Origin: Rheum nobile
Lineage: Eukaryota; Streptophyta; Magnoliopsida; Caryophyllales; Polygonaceae
Assembly: GCA_027886185.1 (NCBI GenBank)
Contig: WOAB01000056.1
Span: forward strand, 10,850,001-10,914,000
Reading direction: 5' to 3'
DNA length: 64,000 bases
In this document: one piece after another, positions 44,461 through 56,850 of the stretch
Layout of the letters: every line of letters begins with the position of its first letter
Numbering within the stretch: the first letter of the stretch is position 1
Translations under genes and position numbers: made by a program
The notes under the pieces: model-generated
What the model was told of the DNA's origin: nothing
The model's input: the letters and a program-made list of their open reading frames with translations, nothing else
Databases searched by the model: none

Positions 44461-45542
44461 TTCCTAATTTTAGCAATGATCAAATATATTTTAGACATGA
44501 TAACTCAGGCATTGGAACCAGAAATACACCATAGAATCTCATAAGAAGCTCCTGCAACAATCCATTTATAGAGTAAGGATCTAAAGGCAAGATGTGCATC
44601 ACTAAAGCACACTGAATCAGTTCATGAAAGTATCATCCAAGTATCCAACCATACAGTGTACACTTTTTTTTATACAATGTAGAAGTAGAAGCAAGGTTTT
44701 ACAAAGATTGACATTTCACTATCTTACAAAATCTGAAGCACCCAGATAAAACCCAACAGTCTAATGAGGCTGTGAACGCGTCGTGTGCTTCACATCCATA
44801 TAAGCAGCTAGTATGCTTCACAAACAAATTTCCTTTTCTGAAAATGGAAATTTGGCCTTTTCAGCTTGAGACACATCCATATAAGCAGCTAGTATGCTTC
44901 ACAAACAAATCCATATAAGCAGCTCCTGTAGCAAAAGAAGACTATGAGAAGATGAATCTCAATTATACAAACTCATTGTTAGGCTTGCCAACAAGGAAGT
45001 CCCAAAATCTGCTATAGCTGAACAACCACTTTTACAAGTGGAAGGTATCAAGCTCTTAAATTTCAACCCTGTACAGCAAGTTTTTGAACCAGATTTGAAC
45101 TACTTCCTCTAAAATCATTTCAGTTTACAAACAATAGTACATTTCAAATATCACAGAAACTTTAATTTCATGCCAGCTAAAATCGAAATAAATAGTAACA
45201 ATTATACGAAGATTATGACATGTAAATGAAGTTCGTCAGCAGTAGCATAGAGAAGCCAATTTTCAGCACTACCAAAAAAATTAGAAGTGGTGATGGTTTG
45301 GAGGTTTGGAGATAGGCGCTTCAAAAAGGCAGGCCAATATTGAAGGAAAAATAATTAAATTGAAGAAGGTGGAACTTGGAGCGGCATTGAATCAATCAAA
45401 GCTCCTGAAGGGAAACATATAAACTAAGAAGAAAAGGAAAAGAGAGAAGCGAACCTAGTGAAAGTCCGGGGAGGGGGAGAGAGAGAGGGAGGGAGGGAGG
45501 GAGCAGCGTGGAGTAGGGGCCCTCGACGAGTCGCACAAAAGC

Positions 45543-46104
45543 CCAGTCAATGCTCCAGTTGCGATTGAGATCAACACCTCTTCCTATAACACATACAGTA
45601 AGATACTTAGAAGTTATAGCCAATCATGAGATACCCCAACAATGTCTAGTCACAAAGCAACATACCATTTCTCCCCTCACAAAGATCTCTTGTCAAGAGT
45701 TTTCGTCCATTCAAATTTTCCATTGGCACCAACTGAAAGACATACCATAGGTATCAACACCAGTGGAAATAAGATCTTTACTCATACTTCTCTAGTGAAC
45801 AATCAAATCATACAGATATGACTTAATTAAATTGATTGTTAGAATTAATTTATGAGAAGATAACTTAGAGTTGCTTTACAAATATCAAATATGAAAAGTT
45901 TTAGATCATGTAGATGACCTCGTACATTGATTTACCAACTTCATAAATCACTAACTCAAGAAAAGGGTAAAAGGAAATACCTATATGAAGCTTGTCCAGA
46001 GTACTATTTAATGACCTCTTGTCTATATTGGGCAAAAATTATTCTTCGTCTAGGATGTTTAGGATCCGCAATGCAAGTTCAGAAGTGATGATTTCCCTTC
46101 CATG
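45543..46104 (-). pseudogene. Captured fragment of a zinc carboxypeptidase (M14) gene
   Basis: Three exons on the minus strand. Exon 45981-46104 has HGREIITSELALRILNIL, a TAA where the family usually has Gln, then FLPN and LDKLHI. Exon 45666-45732 has LVPMENLNGRKLL and LCEGRNG. Exon 45543-45583 has RGVDLNRNWSIDW. HGRE corresponds to the zinc-binding HxxE site and DLNRNW to the substrate-binding Asn-Arg of M14 metallocarboxypeptidases. Introns keep GT/AG ends. The first join is out of phase by one base, and the sequence stops matching after DW, so the catalytic remainder is missing. It is non-functional and lies wholly inside the CACTA element. Confidence 0.78.
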
Positions 46105-46844
46105 CTATCCAAAACTCTGGAAGACAAGGAATTATCTGGTTCATTAAGCAATGACACCAAGATTAACATTAAATAGACTGTTTGAATAAGCAACCGTAAA
46201 AACTTACAAGAAGAATCCGCAGTTTCGATTTGTGATCCACGTTGTTCAAACCTCTGCAATAAGTCACAATGGCTCACTTGGCCTCATATCCCTTGTTTCC
46301 CCCTGAAAGAGTTCCGATCTGTAGACACGAACCAAATAATCAACATAGTCACCACAAAATTTACACACGCATAATTAATAACATTTCCGAAAACAAATCG
46401 GCGTAGGGAAGTAGCTATATTTTGCGCTACTCACAGTAAGTTTTCTGGGATGACGATGTACCAATCTCCTCCATCAAGCCCGTGCTGTAGAAACCCCCAA
46501 AAACACGTTTCAGAATAAAATAATAAAGTAATAAAGCAATAGACCACTCCCCCTTACTTTCCCCCTCAATTCCGTGAGCAAACAAACAAGCTGAAATACA
46601 ACAGTGGATCTTGATATTCAGGAGATCGGGAGAGAATATTTCCTGGAATGGTAGAGATCGCGATTGATGGGAGTAGGCACAAAATTGTCCGTATCCTTGG
46701 CATGAGCGAAGGAGTAGCAGAGGAAGATGATAAGAACCCTAGTCCGCGCTGTATGTGTTACATGAAGAGGTGTTGATCTCAATAGCTAATTAACGATAAA
46801 ATTCAACAAATTGAAATAATACAAAATAAAAACCCTAGAAATTC

Positions 46845-46868
46845 GAGAGAGAGAGAGAGAGAGAGAGA
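46845..46868. repeat. (GA)n microsatellite in the CACTA interior
   Basis: About twelve GA units. The DNA that follows (46868-47240) is GC-richer and open in two frames but unrecognised; it may be another captured piece. Confidence 0.7.
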
Positions 46869-47439
46869 TGCGAAAAGTTCGAAATTACTCTATAAAATAC
46901 TCAGGAGTTTACCATTTCAAGGAAAGAGAGAAGAGGAAAGATCAGCGGCCGAAGAAAGACGACGACGTTGCAGAGAGGAGTGCAGAGGTCGGTGTCGGAG
47001 ATTCATCAGAGACGCCAACAACGATCAATAGTTTACCAGGGGATCGAAGCCCTTGCGGGGCTCGTCGTCGTGGAATCGGGATACGAAAGGCGCATTCTGG
47101 ACAGTGGGGCAACGGATGAGGCGGCGGTGGCGGAGGGAGGTTTGGTGGCGTTGGATGAGTGGGAGCAGGTTAAGCGGGATGGGGCGGCAGCGCTGATGGC
47201 GATGGCAGGGGACGAGGGAGCGGACGGAGCAGGAATATGAGGGATTGGATATGAGGGATTTGGATTGGGGTTGAAGATTTGAGAGTAGTGATCGCCATGT
47301 CTTTGAATCCTGAAGGAAGTGAATTTGAGAAGAGGAAGTTGCAGGGCGGCTTTAGTACAGTGGTGGATGTGCCAGGTTCTTTATCTGATGTGTGGAGGAG
47401 ATGTATATGAGAAGAAATAAGGAACCGTACTATAATTGT

Positions 47440-48000
47440 AAAATTATCACGATTGAATAAAGAATCGGGGTAATAATGTTATATATATTTTTTTATTGTA
47501 AAAAAATACGGAATTGTGGTAAAAGTAATTATAAAATTATCACGGTTGTGTAAAGAATCGGGATGATAATGCCATACATTCTCATTTACCACGAAAAAAT
47601 ACGAAATCATGGTAAAAGTAATTATAAAATTACCACGGTTGTGTAAAGAACATGGGTAATAATTCCAAACATTCTCATTTACCATGAAAAAATACGAAAC
47701 CGTGATAAAAAGTAATTATAAAATTACCACGATTGTGTAAAGAATCGGGGTAATAATGTCATACATTCTCATTTACCACGAAAAAATACGGATCCGTGGT
47801 AAAAGTAATTGTAAAATTACCACAGTTGTGTAAAAAACCGGAGTAATAAACTAATAATGCTATACATTCTCATTTACTACGAAAAAACACGAAACCGTGG
47901 TAAAATTAATTGTAAAATTACCACGGTTGTGTAAAGAACCGGGGTAATAATGTCATACATTCTCATTTACCATGAAAAAAATACGGAACCGTGGTAAATC
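47440..48000. repeat. 93-bp tandem repeats in the CACTA right subterminal region
   Basis: The motif CACGGTTGTGTAAAG or variants recurs at 47541, 47634, 47728, 47821 and 47922, a period of 93-101 bp. Each unit contains inverted TTACCAC and GTGGTAA elements. These are the likely transposase-binding repeats of the family. Confidence 0.85.
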
Positions 48001-48035
48001 AACCGTAGCCAATGCCCCTTTTTGTACTAGTGATT

Positions 48036-48491
48036 GCTTCAGGGAAACAAAGCATGCAACTGATTTTTTAGTTACGCGTGACATCAATTCTAATGGCCTT
48101 GCAAGACTCCATCATATTCTTTCATCTACGACCTTTTCTGAGCATGAGCTTTGTTCATCTCGATATGAGTTCTACTAATTGAACTCGGTCTATGATCATT
48201 TTTGTAACACGTTTGTAAAGATCATCCATTGTGATGATTCGGGTTGTCATTCTGCTAATGAATGGGCCCTAATGTTTGTCTTGTATAAAAAAAGTAATAT
48301 AACAATAATTAAAATATTCTGGAAAAAAAAAAATGTGTTGTTACAAATTAATTATGATTTTTAATTAAATTTGCTAAATTATTGACATAATAACAAGTAA
48401 GAAAACAAAAAAAAAAAACATAATTTGAGACATAAGAAGGGTGACCCAGAATTGTTCTAGTGACTCGAAAGGGAAAGTGGTTATATATATA
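48036..48491. other. Target DNA of the CACTA element, unassigned
   Basis: The frame at 47972-48178 is open across the CACTA end, but the part in host DNA (ATDFLVTRDINSNGLARLHH) is unrecognised. The 120 bp left of the CACTA element (43440-43562) give no clue. Confidence 0.3.
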
Positions 48492-48790
48492 CTAGTCCAG
48501 AACCCGTGCCATACACGGGATATTTTTATTAAAGTGTTGTTTTAACATAGCTTTAATTTCACTTTTACGTGTTTATTTAATAAATTATATTCTATTAGCA
48601 TAAACCAAAAAAAAAATTGTATATATTTTATTAAAAAATATTAGTTATAAACTCATATTAGTAAAAAGAAGAAAATTTGAACAATATTATTCACATTTAT
48701 CATAGTAAATTTGTAGAAACTAAAGAGAAATGATATGTTGAAGTGATATATTATCACATCAATATCTAATATTAGAAGATATATAATTGA
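48492..48790 (-). mobile_element. Helitron 3' end
   Basis: On the minus strand the sequence ends with a hairpin (CCCGTG / CACGGG stems, 48503-48508 and 48514-48519), seven bases, then CTAG and a flanking T. This is the canonical Helitron terminus CTRR|T. The 5' end (A|TC) was not located, so the length is unknown. 48492-48725 is similar to 50363-50578. Confidence 0.6.
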
Positions 48791-48806
48791 ACATACAAAA
48801 AAATAT

Positions 48807-49328
48807 GGAAAATTCATGTTGGTGCCCCTGAGTTTAGGGTTATTCCAGTTGGTGTCCCACGATTAAGTTTGTTTCTGTTGATACCCCTAAGGTTTTGGTT
48901 TGTTCGCTTTGTAACCGAATTGTTTCATATCCGTATCATTTCGGTTTGAATTGATCAAATAGAAGCTCATCACTATGTTTATTGACCTCAACTTAGTAGG
49001 ATTTGACTCTTAAAATACTCAAATCCATACTCGAACCATTCCGATTTGAATTCTTAAGGTCGAAACGGGTTGTTGCTTCGGAATTCAAATCGACATGGTT
49101 CAGACATGAATTTGGATATTTTAGGAGTCAAATCTTACTAATTTGAGGATGATGAATACAATTATAGACTTGGATTTAATCAATTTGAACTAGAATGGTA
49201 CAAACATGAAAAAGTTTGGTTACAAAGCAAAAAAAACCCAAACCTTAGGGACACCAATAGGAAAAAACTTAATCGTGGAACACTAACATGAATAACCCTA
49301 AATACAGGGGCACCAACATGAATTTCCC
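48807..49328. mobile_element. Mutator-type MITE with long inverted repeats
   Basis: 522 bp. Long terminal inverted repeats of about 110 bp begin GGAAAATTCATGTTGGTGCC and, from the other end, GGGAAATTCATGTTGGTGCC. The 9-bp duplication AAAAAATAT is perfect (48798-48806 and 49329-49337), as expected for Mutator superfamily elements. The short middle encodes nothing. Confidence 0.85.
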
Positions 49329-49337
49329 AAAAAATAT

Positions 49338-50362
49338 GGGTAAGCTTTTTTTGGAAAGAATGATCTCATTAATAAAAATTGTATTTCATCAATTCAATAT
49401 AAAAAATTATAAAACTTTATATAAAAATTAATAATTATTTTCATTAATATAAATAATTTTATAAATGATCAAATCCATTAATTTATTTTAATTTATATTT
49501 ATATTAGCTTTGAATAATCTTTGTTGAGCAATTAGCTTCCTAAATGTTGAAGTTGGTTAAATTTGCTCAATGCTTAAAAACGATTGTTGCTCAAGGAAAT
49601 ATAAGCAACTTAAGAACACGAACAAAAAATTGATATCATGAACAATAAACATATGTCTCACATCAAGAAAATAATACTTAAATTAAAAACTTTGGTTTAA
49701 AGTCTATAATAAAAATAATACTTGAAAGTTGAAACACTATAAAAATCTTGTTAAAATTTATTTGTTGAAAATTTGCTAAGAAAACTGACTAACGTATAAC
49801 GAATTAAGAAAAAAATATAATTTTACATGTAAAAATAGATTAATATTGTTAAGATGAATTGAGAAATGAATAATTTGAATGTGTTACGAAACAAAAGTAT
49901 AATATGAATCATAAGTTGTATATAGCTAATTTTGTGGTGTATTTATATATATGGGATTATGGATGCATGGTTTCTCACCCAATGTCATTTGATTTACTAT
50001 AATCCATCTACTTCTATATTGACTATGAATACTATATAAAACCCTTATATCAAGTTAAAATAATCATACAATAATATTCAAGGTAGAAAATAAATGTGGA
50101 ATTAATATACAAACAAGTATAAGATTTACATTAGTTCATGCGTATTGTTATAAGAAATAAGGTACTTTTTTTATAAGAATATAGTTAATTTGATGAGATT
50201 TGGTTAAAATTTGGTGGAATTTTAGAGTTTAAATTTGATTAATTTTAAAAATAAAATAAAATTATTAAATAGGATAATAATAAATGACAAAATCAAAGCT
50301 CAACAACATGAGCCTAAAAACGCTCTGATGGATTAAAAAGTGTGAGATTTAATATATAGTTA
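49338..50362. other. AT-rich DNA, possibly Helitron interior
   Basis: Very AT-rich with no ORF or paired repeat recognised. It lies between two related Helitron-type ends and may be their filler. Confidence 0.35.
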
Positions 50363-50578
50363 CTATTTTAGATGTCGTGCCATGCACATGATTTTCTTAT
50401 TAAGGTGTTGTTTTAATACAACTCTAATATCACTTTCACGTGTATATCTAATAAAATTATATTTTTTTTGTAAAATCTAATAAAATTATATTATATTAGC
50501 ATAAACCATAAAAATTATATATAGTTTTTTAAAAATATTAATCATAAACTCATAATATTAGTAAAAAAAAATTGAACA
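50363..50578 (-). mobile_element. Older, degenerate copy of the same Helitron-type 3' end
   Basis: Matches 48492-48725 with many changes. The hairpin is broken and the terminal CTAG reads ATAG. Its other side is cut off at 50579 by an LTR-like start. Confidence 0.5.
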
Positions 50579-53500
50579 TGTAACACCCCTAAATTACCTA
50601 GGAAGCCAGATGATGTAAGCACGCATGTGCTTCATCAAGGATTTGACTCGGACCCGCCATGGAAGCCTCCAACGCCACCCATGACGTGTGTCCGTTGCCG
50701 TGCTCAAGGAGAGGACATGCCAACACGCCTGAGGAGGAAGTCATGGAGGCTCGACGCCGACTCAGAGAAGAGGTGGCATTTTCAATCGGTCCAGCCACTT
50801 GGTCTGATTTTTGGATATGTTTGGAACCCTGGTCTGAACTACAAGATGTCCAAGATCCAACGGAATTATGAGCTTCAAGATATTGGCGTTTCTCTCCCAG
50901 GAGTAAACAAGCCCGAACAGACAAACCATAAGGCGGATTGGGCTGATTTTTGGAGAGGATTCAGTTCATGGGCTTATCTTGCACCTGTCCAAATTTCAGG
51001 CCTATTGGAGATCGGAGGCAAAAGATATGCTGCATGGAAGCTGCGGATTCCCTTGCTTGATTTGAAAGATCACATGGAATCTTGAAGATTTGAAGATCTC
51101 TATTTTTTTAGGAAATGACGTATTTGGGTTGATTCTTGCTTGGAGAGCAAGTTGGACATTTTTATACTATTTATATGCTTGTTTGGAGTTGTATTTGGCT
51201 TTAGCTTTTGATTAATTGAAAAACCTAGTGTTTGTTTTTGATTCCTGGATTGGAATTGGATTGATTCAAGTTTGAGGATTCGACATTGTTTCAATCGTGA
51301 GTGTGAGTGTTTAGGTGGACTCCGACACATTCGTTCTCAACTAGGGATGTCAATGGGGCGGGGAATCCCCATTATCCGTGGGGTTTTCTCCGCTATGGGG
51401 GCGGGGATGGGGATTTTAAATGGGAACGGGGGTGGGGATGGGGCAAAAAACACATCCCCGCATGGGGATGGGGACGGGGATAGATCCCCCCACCCCACTC
51501 CCCGCCCCGTCCCCATCCCCGCCGAGGATCCCCACGAATATCACCCATTGAGTTTTCCCACGAGATTACCCATTGAATATCCACATTTGAAAACTCGATG
51601 AGATCCATGGAAAATTTTCATGGATGAAGTTGGGAACTTGCGGTATGCATGTACTATGAAATTTTTGGGACTTGTTTTTAATTGAAATCAACTCACTTAT
51701 TATATTGTTGTATTTTGTTTGACAATGTGGATTAACTGAAGAATCATATATAATCGAAAAACGAGTAAAAAAATCGTAGGGGTTAAATATGGATATTTAT
51801 GGGGAACTTGTTTGACTATTGTTGGAGAAATCGCATGAACTTCCATAAAAAGACCGAAAATAAATGTTAATTGAGAAAATTTTATGGGGATGGGGAATCC
51901 CCGACGGGGACGGGGATTTGGTGGGGATGGGGACGGGGACAACTTTAGCTCCCCACGTGGGGATGGGGACGGGGATGGGGAGTACTTTTCTAAATGGGGA
52001 CGGGGATACTACTCCCCACCCCGAACCCGCCCCATTGACATGCCTATTCTCAACCCGATAGTTCCTTCGCGAGTGGACTCTTGTGAGGGCGTTATCAAAC
52101 CTTGTTGAACACTAGGTGGACTCCTTGAGTTCTACAAGTCTTTCAGGTCGTCTAGGTGGATTCCGAAACGACGCTGATTGCTTATCCCGGTTCGTGTTCT
52201 TCATCCCCATTCGTGCACACCTACATCAACCACCATTCGCATCACTTTTTGGGCAACATTACCTTGTACCAGCCGAAGATCCGGGGCGAAAGCCATCACC
52301 AGTGACCCTAGAACGCAAATCCAAAATCACCCAAGACATTACAGTATTGATCGCAAAAGACAAAGTAAAACAATTATAATAACATTTAAAATAAACAACG
52401 TCTTACAATAAAACAATATTGCAAAACATGGCAACCTTACAGTATATCAAAAGTACATAGGAAGACTTTATTCAAACTAACAACATGATCCTTAACCTTT
52501 ATTGAAAAACAATAAATAGCAACTATCTTAAAGCAAAATTCAACCACCTTCAATGTTGTCTTCTCACGTTCTCGACTTAGGAATCTATTCACGATGTGTC
52601 GTAAGGGACGAATGACATCAGTCAACCATTCAACAAAATGAGAAGGTTGGTTAGTCTAATGAAAGACTAAACAATAGTCCAAGCAAATTGGTTCTTGTGA
52701 TTGTGACCAGTTACTATCACTGTCCCTCGAATAATAAATGAAGGACAATATATAACTCGAAAAAATTCACGGAATGAGCGAAAGAGATGTGAATCAAAAG
52801 AAGACTGCAAATAAATTGAGTCTTATGGAAGTATGGATTATTTTTTGGGAACATTTAGGTTAATCACACAAAGTTTAAAAACCGACCTTGATTATTTGGG
52901 TTCACGACCAACCTCACCGTATAATGTGAATCCAGATTGAAAAGAGGACTTACTTTAAAATAAGAGTCTGAGTGGGTTCCACATTGTACTTCTCACCCGA
53001 TGGTATATTAATTATGTGAGATGAGACACTTATCTTGTTTAATTCAAAAACGTACATTCACATTAAGATTTTTATTTCCGCAACCAATCTCGTAAAGAGA
53101 TAAAACAAATGGGATAAATCCCGAAGATTTGAAACTAGTTAAGTTCACCACCACTTATGCAATATAAGGGTATGTCATGACCAAATATATTAAGCCAAAA
53201 TCCTCTTAATACGAATTATAAAAAAATGACTACACCTCGCAAGACAATTAGTGTTCCTACAAATACTCGTGCTATCTAGCAATTATATTTCACACCAAAT
53301 CACAACAACCACACTAATGTTATCTAGCAACCTATAATATATATATAAGGTTATAGCTAGCATACATACAACCTAGTAATAAGATTCAATTTCACACATC
53401 TTTATACACAGGTTCCCAAACATCACTTTTTAGATTTTTATCCTAACTTAATTAAGATAATCAATTCATTTTCAATTAAGGAAAAATGGAATAAAATAAC

Positions 53501-54098
53501 AAGAGTGAACACCCACTTGTCTTGAATTAAGAAAATTGAGCGATGAACGGGAGCGATCGCTTACGAGTAGCATTTAACCTCCTGTTTGATTCCGTTCCAA
53601 AAGTCAATCCGAGACTTACCCAAATCACAATAAATAAATAATATTAGATAATTCATTTAATAACAAAATTTGATATAGACAATGTATCGGTTTTTATTTG
53701 GATTTATTTGCTCATAAATAAATCAATTTCAATGCTTTTTTATTAAACAATTATATATACGATTAAAAAATAATTAGTCGTATATTATAAATAATCATGA
53801 CATAAATAAATCAACACATTAATTTATTTATAAACCTAACAATTTCTAAGTCAAAATATTATCTAAAAGAATAGTCATAATTTACCCATTCATAATATAA
53901 AGATGATATTATAAATATTTTTAATTAATTAAAATTTATTTTTATAAATTCCCATTAATCTTAAAATATTTTCTACTAATCTGGAATAATTATTTTAATC
54001 AATATTAATCCTAAACAAAATAAAATAAACCCAAATCGCAAATTCGGATCCAAACGAAGCTCACCGAACTCGTCGCTTGACACCACGTCGGAAAACCT
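50579..54098. repeat. Degenerate Ty3 LTR-like DNA
   Basis: Begins TGTAACACCCCTAAATTACC, an LTR-type terminus like that of element II. A repeated phrase GTGGACTCC / GTGGATTCC (51316, 52128, 52159) crosses the hAT insertion, so the DNA on both sides is one unit. An open plus frame (50627-51085, 152 codons) is not a recognised protein and is probably LTR or leader sequence. 52380-54060 is AT-rich. It may be the 3' LTR of the pol relic at 54099-56110, but no matching end was found. Confidence 0.35.
51342..52046. mobile_element. hAT MITE with GGGGATGGGGACGG-type repeats
   Basis: 705 bp with a perfect 8-bp duplication TTCTCAAC (51334-51341 and 52047-52054). Terminal inverted repeats of about 21 bp start TAGGGATGTCAATGGGGCGG and TAGGCATGTCAATGGGGCGG. 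Subterminal blocks of GGGGATGGGGACGGGG on both strands (51395-51530, 51885-52025) are G-rich and could form quadruplexes. No transposase. The ORFs here are artefacts of the repeat. Confidence 0.92.
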
Positions 54099-56110
54099 TC
54101 AAACTGAACGGCGGTGGTGGATCTCTGGAGGTAAGAAGAAGGCTTTGGAATAGGACTTTTTCCGACTCTGAGCTATAAGCATACTCTGTCTGATTAAAGC
54201 AATATTCGAGGCAGCTCTCTCGACCAATTCTGGTCCAAGCAGAATTGTATCGTCATTTTCATCCCAATAAATTAGAGATTTGCACTTTCGATCATATAAA
54301 GCTTCAAGTGGAGCCATCTTGATGGTGGATTCAATCAAGCACAATTTGTTCTCCCAACTGGTTGGACGATCCAACACACAAGCTCTCAGCATATCCTCGA
54401 GTGTCCGAATTGTCCTCTCCGATTGTCCATCCGTTTGAGGATGAAACGCAATATTGAACCTTAACTCAGTTCTCATGGCCTTATGCAACTCCTTCCAGAA
54501 GCTCAATAAAAATCGGCCATCACGATCCGATACAATGGTTTTAGGCGTACCATGCAGACGGACAGTTTTGTGTAAAAACACTTCAGATATCTTTTGGGTT
54601 CTCCGGGTTGACTTGATGACCATGAAATGAGCACTTTTCGTGAGTCATTCAATGATCACCCATATAGCATCATTCACCTTGTGTCTTTGGCAAACTCGTG
54701 ACAAAATCCATCGCAATATCTTCCCATTTACATTCCGGAACTGGAAGAGGTTTCAACTCTCCCCCTGGCCTACAATGCTCGATCTTCACTTTCTGACAAG
54801 TCAACATCTTGCCATAAATTCTGCTACATCCCACTTCATGTTGGGCTACCAGATTTTCTTTATCAGATCTTTGTACATCTTGTTGGACCCTAGATGTACA
54901 GAATAAGCTGAGGAATGGGTCTCCTTCATTATCAATTGACGAAAGGTTATCACAATCGGGCACACAAATCCAATCCTAAAACCAAAGTGATTCATCATCT
55001 TAAATCACAATCTCGAAGCTTTCCCATCCACAACTTCACTACTTATCTTCACCAAGATCAAGTCATCAACTTGTCTTTCTCTGATCTGATCAAGTAGCAT
55101 AGCCTGAATTTCAAGCATACTCAGACGTCCTCGTCGATGATCATATAAAACCTCAATTTTGCACAATCCTTGCTGCACTTTTTGTTTGGGCAGTGAGTAG
55201 AGCTACCACAATCTCATGCGGCGTCTTTTGGCTCAATGTGTCAGCTACCACATTAGCCTTGCCCAGATGATACAACAACTCAATATCATAATCCTTGAGC
55301 AACTCCAACCAGCTTCGCTGCCTCATGTTCAACTTCTTTTGAGTGAACACATACTTCAGACTCTTGTGGTCAGTAAGATCTGACATCTGACACCGTAGAG
55401 ATAGTGCCTCCAAATCTTCAGTGCGAAAACCACACCAACTAATTCTAGATCATGAGTCGGGTAATTCGCTTTGTAAGGCCTCAATTTTCGAGATGCGTAT
55501 GCAATAACCTTTCCCTTCTACATTAATACACATCCCAAACCCTTCTTCGAAGCATCACTGTAGAAAACATAGCCATAAGTTCCTTCTGGCAGTGCCAATA
55601 CTAGTGCTGACGTCAGACAATCTTTCAACATCTAAAAATAGGCCTCGTATTTTTCATCCCATAAGAACTTCTTGTGGACCTTGTGAATCAATCGTCGGTA
55701 ATATCCAACAAGTCCTAAAAAATTACGCACCTCCTTCACATCCTGAGGCCGCTAGTCAGTCACTGCTTCAATTTTCTAAGGTCAACCATAACCCCTTTCT
55801 CGTTAATCACATGGCCTAAGAAGGCCACTTTCTTCAACCAGAAGCTACACTTAGACAACTTAGCATACAACTAATTTTGCCTAAGGATCGATAATGTAAT
55901 GTGAATATGCTCCTCGTGAACTTCTTCATTCGGCGAATAGATCAAAATATCATCGATAAACACCACCACGAACTTATCCAGATAATGATGAAAGTATATG
56001 TGCATCAAATCCATAAAAACTGATGGAGCATTTGTAAGTCCAAATGGCATGACTACGAACTTGTAGTGTCCATATCTCGTATGGAATATAGTCCTCAGAA
56101 TCCTCCTCAC
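54099..56110 (-). pseudogene. Decayed Ty3/gypsy pol (reverse transcriptase, RNase H, integrase)
   Basis: Minus-strand pieces in the Ty3 order. Reverse transcriptase 55871-56110: VVMPFGLTNAPSVFMDLM and the catalytic VFIDDILIYS. RNase H 55153-55413: DHKSLKYVFTQKKLNMRQRS and ADTLS. Integrase 54670-54963: WEDIAMDFVTSLPK. Integrase core 54099-54623: HGTPKTIVSDRDGRF, HPQTDGQSERTIRTLEDMLR. Frameshifts and stops separate the pieces. The N-terminal part (gag, protease, early reverse transcriptase) is missing beyond 56110. The motif style resembles Tekay/Del chromoviruses. Much older than elements I to V. Confidence 0.88.
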
Positions 56111-56502
56111 GAATTCTGGGTTGTAGTGAGACCTAGACCCAACTTCCTCCTTTTGGTTCGCAACACTACCAATTTGGACTCGAGAAGCATTACTCGGTCC
56201 AACTTCCGGTCATGTGGTGTTTCTAGTATTCACCATTTGTTGCGTTTAAGTTTATTAGATAAATACCAATCAAAATCAAATTGCTAGTATCAAATACTTG
56301 AAGTGCAATAATCACAACAATCATCTAATAAACTTATTCTTTTATTATAAAAGGAAAACATTACACTAAATGTGGAAATGAAAAACATGAGAAGACTATT
56401 GCTCCATTATTTGTTCATATAAAAGAAAACAACACTAAAATGGAGCCACTAAGGCACTACAATTCATTGTTTCTTCGAGGTGTCGTGAAACAGGTCTCTA
56501 TA
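56111..56502. other. Junction DNA, nothing recognised
   Basis: Between the pol relic and the unknown minus-strand ORF. AT-rich from 56230. No terminal motif was identified. Confidence 0.35.
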
Positions 56503-56850
56503 CTATTGGCCCGGCCTCCTCTTCTTTGGAAGCCTCACCTCCTCGGACTCACTTGAGGAACTATGTGACATCGAGTCTCTAGGCACCTCAGCAGGCACAG
56601 GTGGGTGGCAGAACATGTCTAGAAATCCCGGTTGAAACTCAGGGGTCACCAAACGCCTCTCAGGATTGGGGCCCAACAAATTCATTACATGCTCCATGTT
56701 TCTCATCAACCACTGATGTTGTGCCACAAGTCATTGAAATGTCGACCCCAGACTACAATTTTTTGCATGCAAGGTAGCCAACAACTCCTTCCACGCCTCC
56801 ATGTGCTCAACTAGCACTGGCTCGTTCACCTGGACATGTTGTGGCACAGT
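56503..56850 (-). pseudogene. Unknown minus-strand ORF, C-terminal part, split by element III
   Basis: Joined across element III (minus one ACAGT), the frame from the window edge (64000) reads through ERTRAEARPWEALMASGSTV into VNEPVLVEHMEAWKELLATL. After a stop at 56731-56733 it continues in frame as AQHQWLMRNMEHVMNLLGPN to a basic end KKRRPG, stop 56503-56505. The sequence looks like a helical structural protein with a nuclear-localisation-like C-terminus. I do not recognise it. It may be a transposon-borne gag-like or accessory protein rather than a host gene. The N-terminus is outside the window. Confidence 0.5.

Larger units (their letters stand above)
43563..48032. mobile_element. Non-autonomous CACTA transposon carrying host exons
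   Basis: 4,470 bp. Left end CACTAGTGAAAAAGG and right end, reverse-complemented, CACTAGTACAAAAAGG. The 3-bp duplication is ATT (43560-43562 and 48033-48035). Both subterminal regions are filled with ACCGTGGTAA/TTACCACGGT repeats (43590-43900 and 47400-48000), as is usual for the CACTA superfamily. No transposase (TNP1/TNP2) ORF. The interior holds exons of at least two host genes on the minus strand. Confidence 0.92.

Noticed and set aside
47440..48000. CRISPR-like array
   Set aside because: Units of 93 bp are similar along their whole length, without unique spacers, in a plant CACTA end.
51272..51601. Plus- and minus-strand ORFs rich in Gly/Asp/Pro
   Set aside because: Simple translation of the GGGGATGGGGACGG repeats of the hAT MITE.
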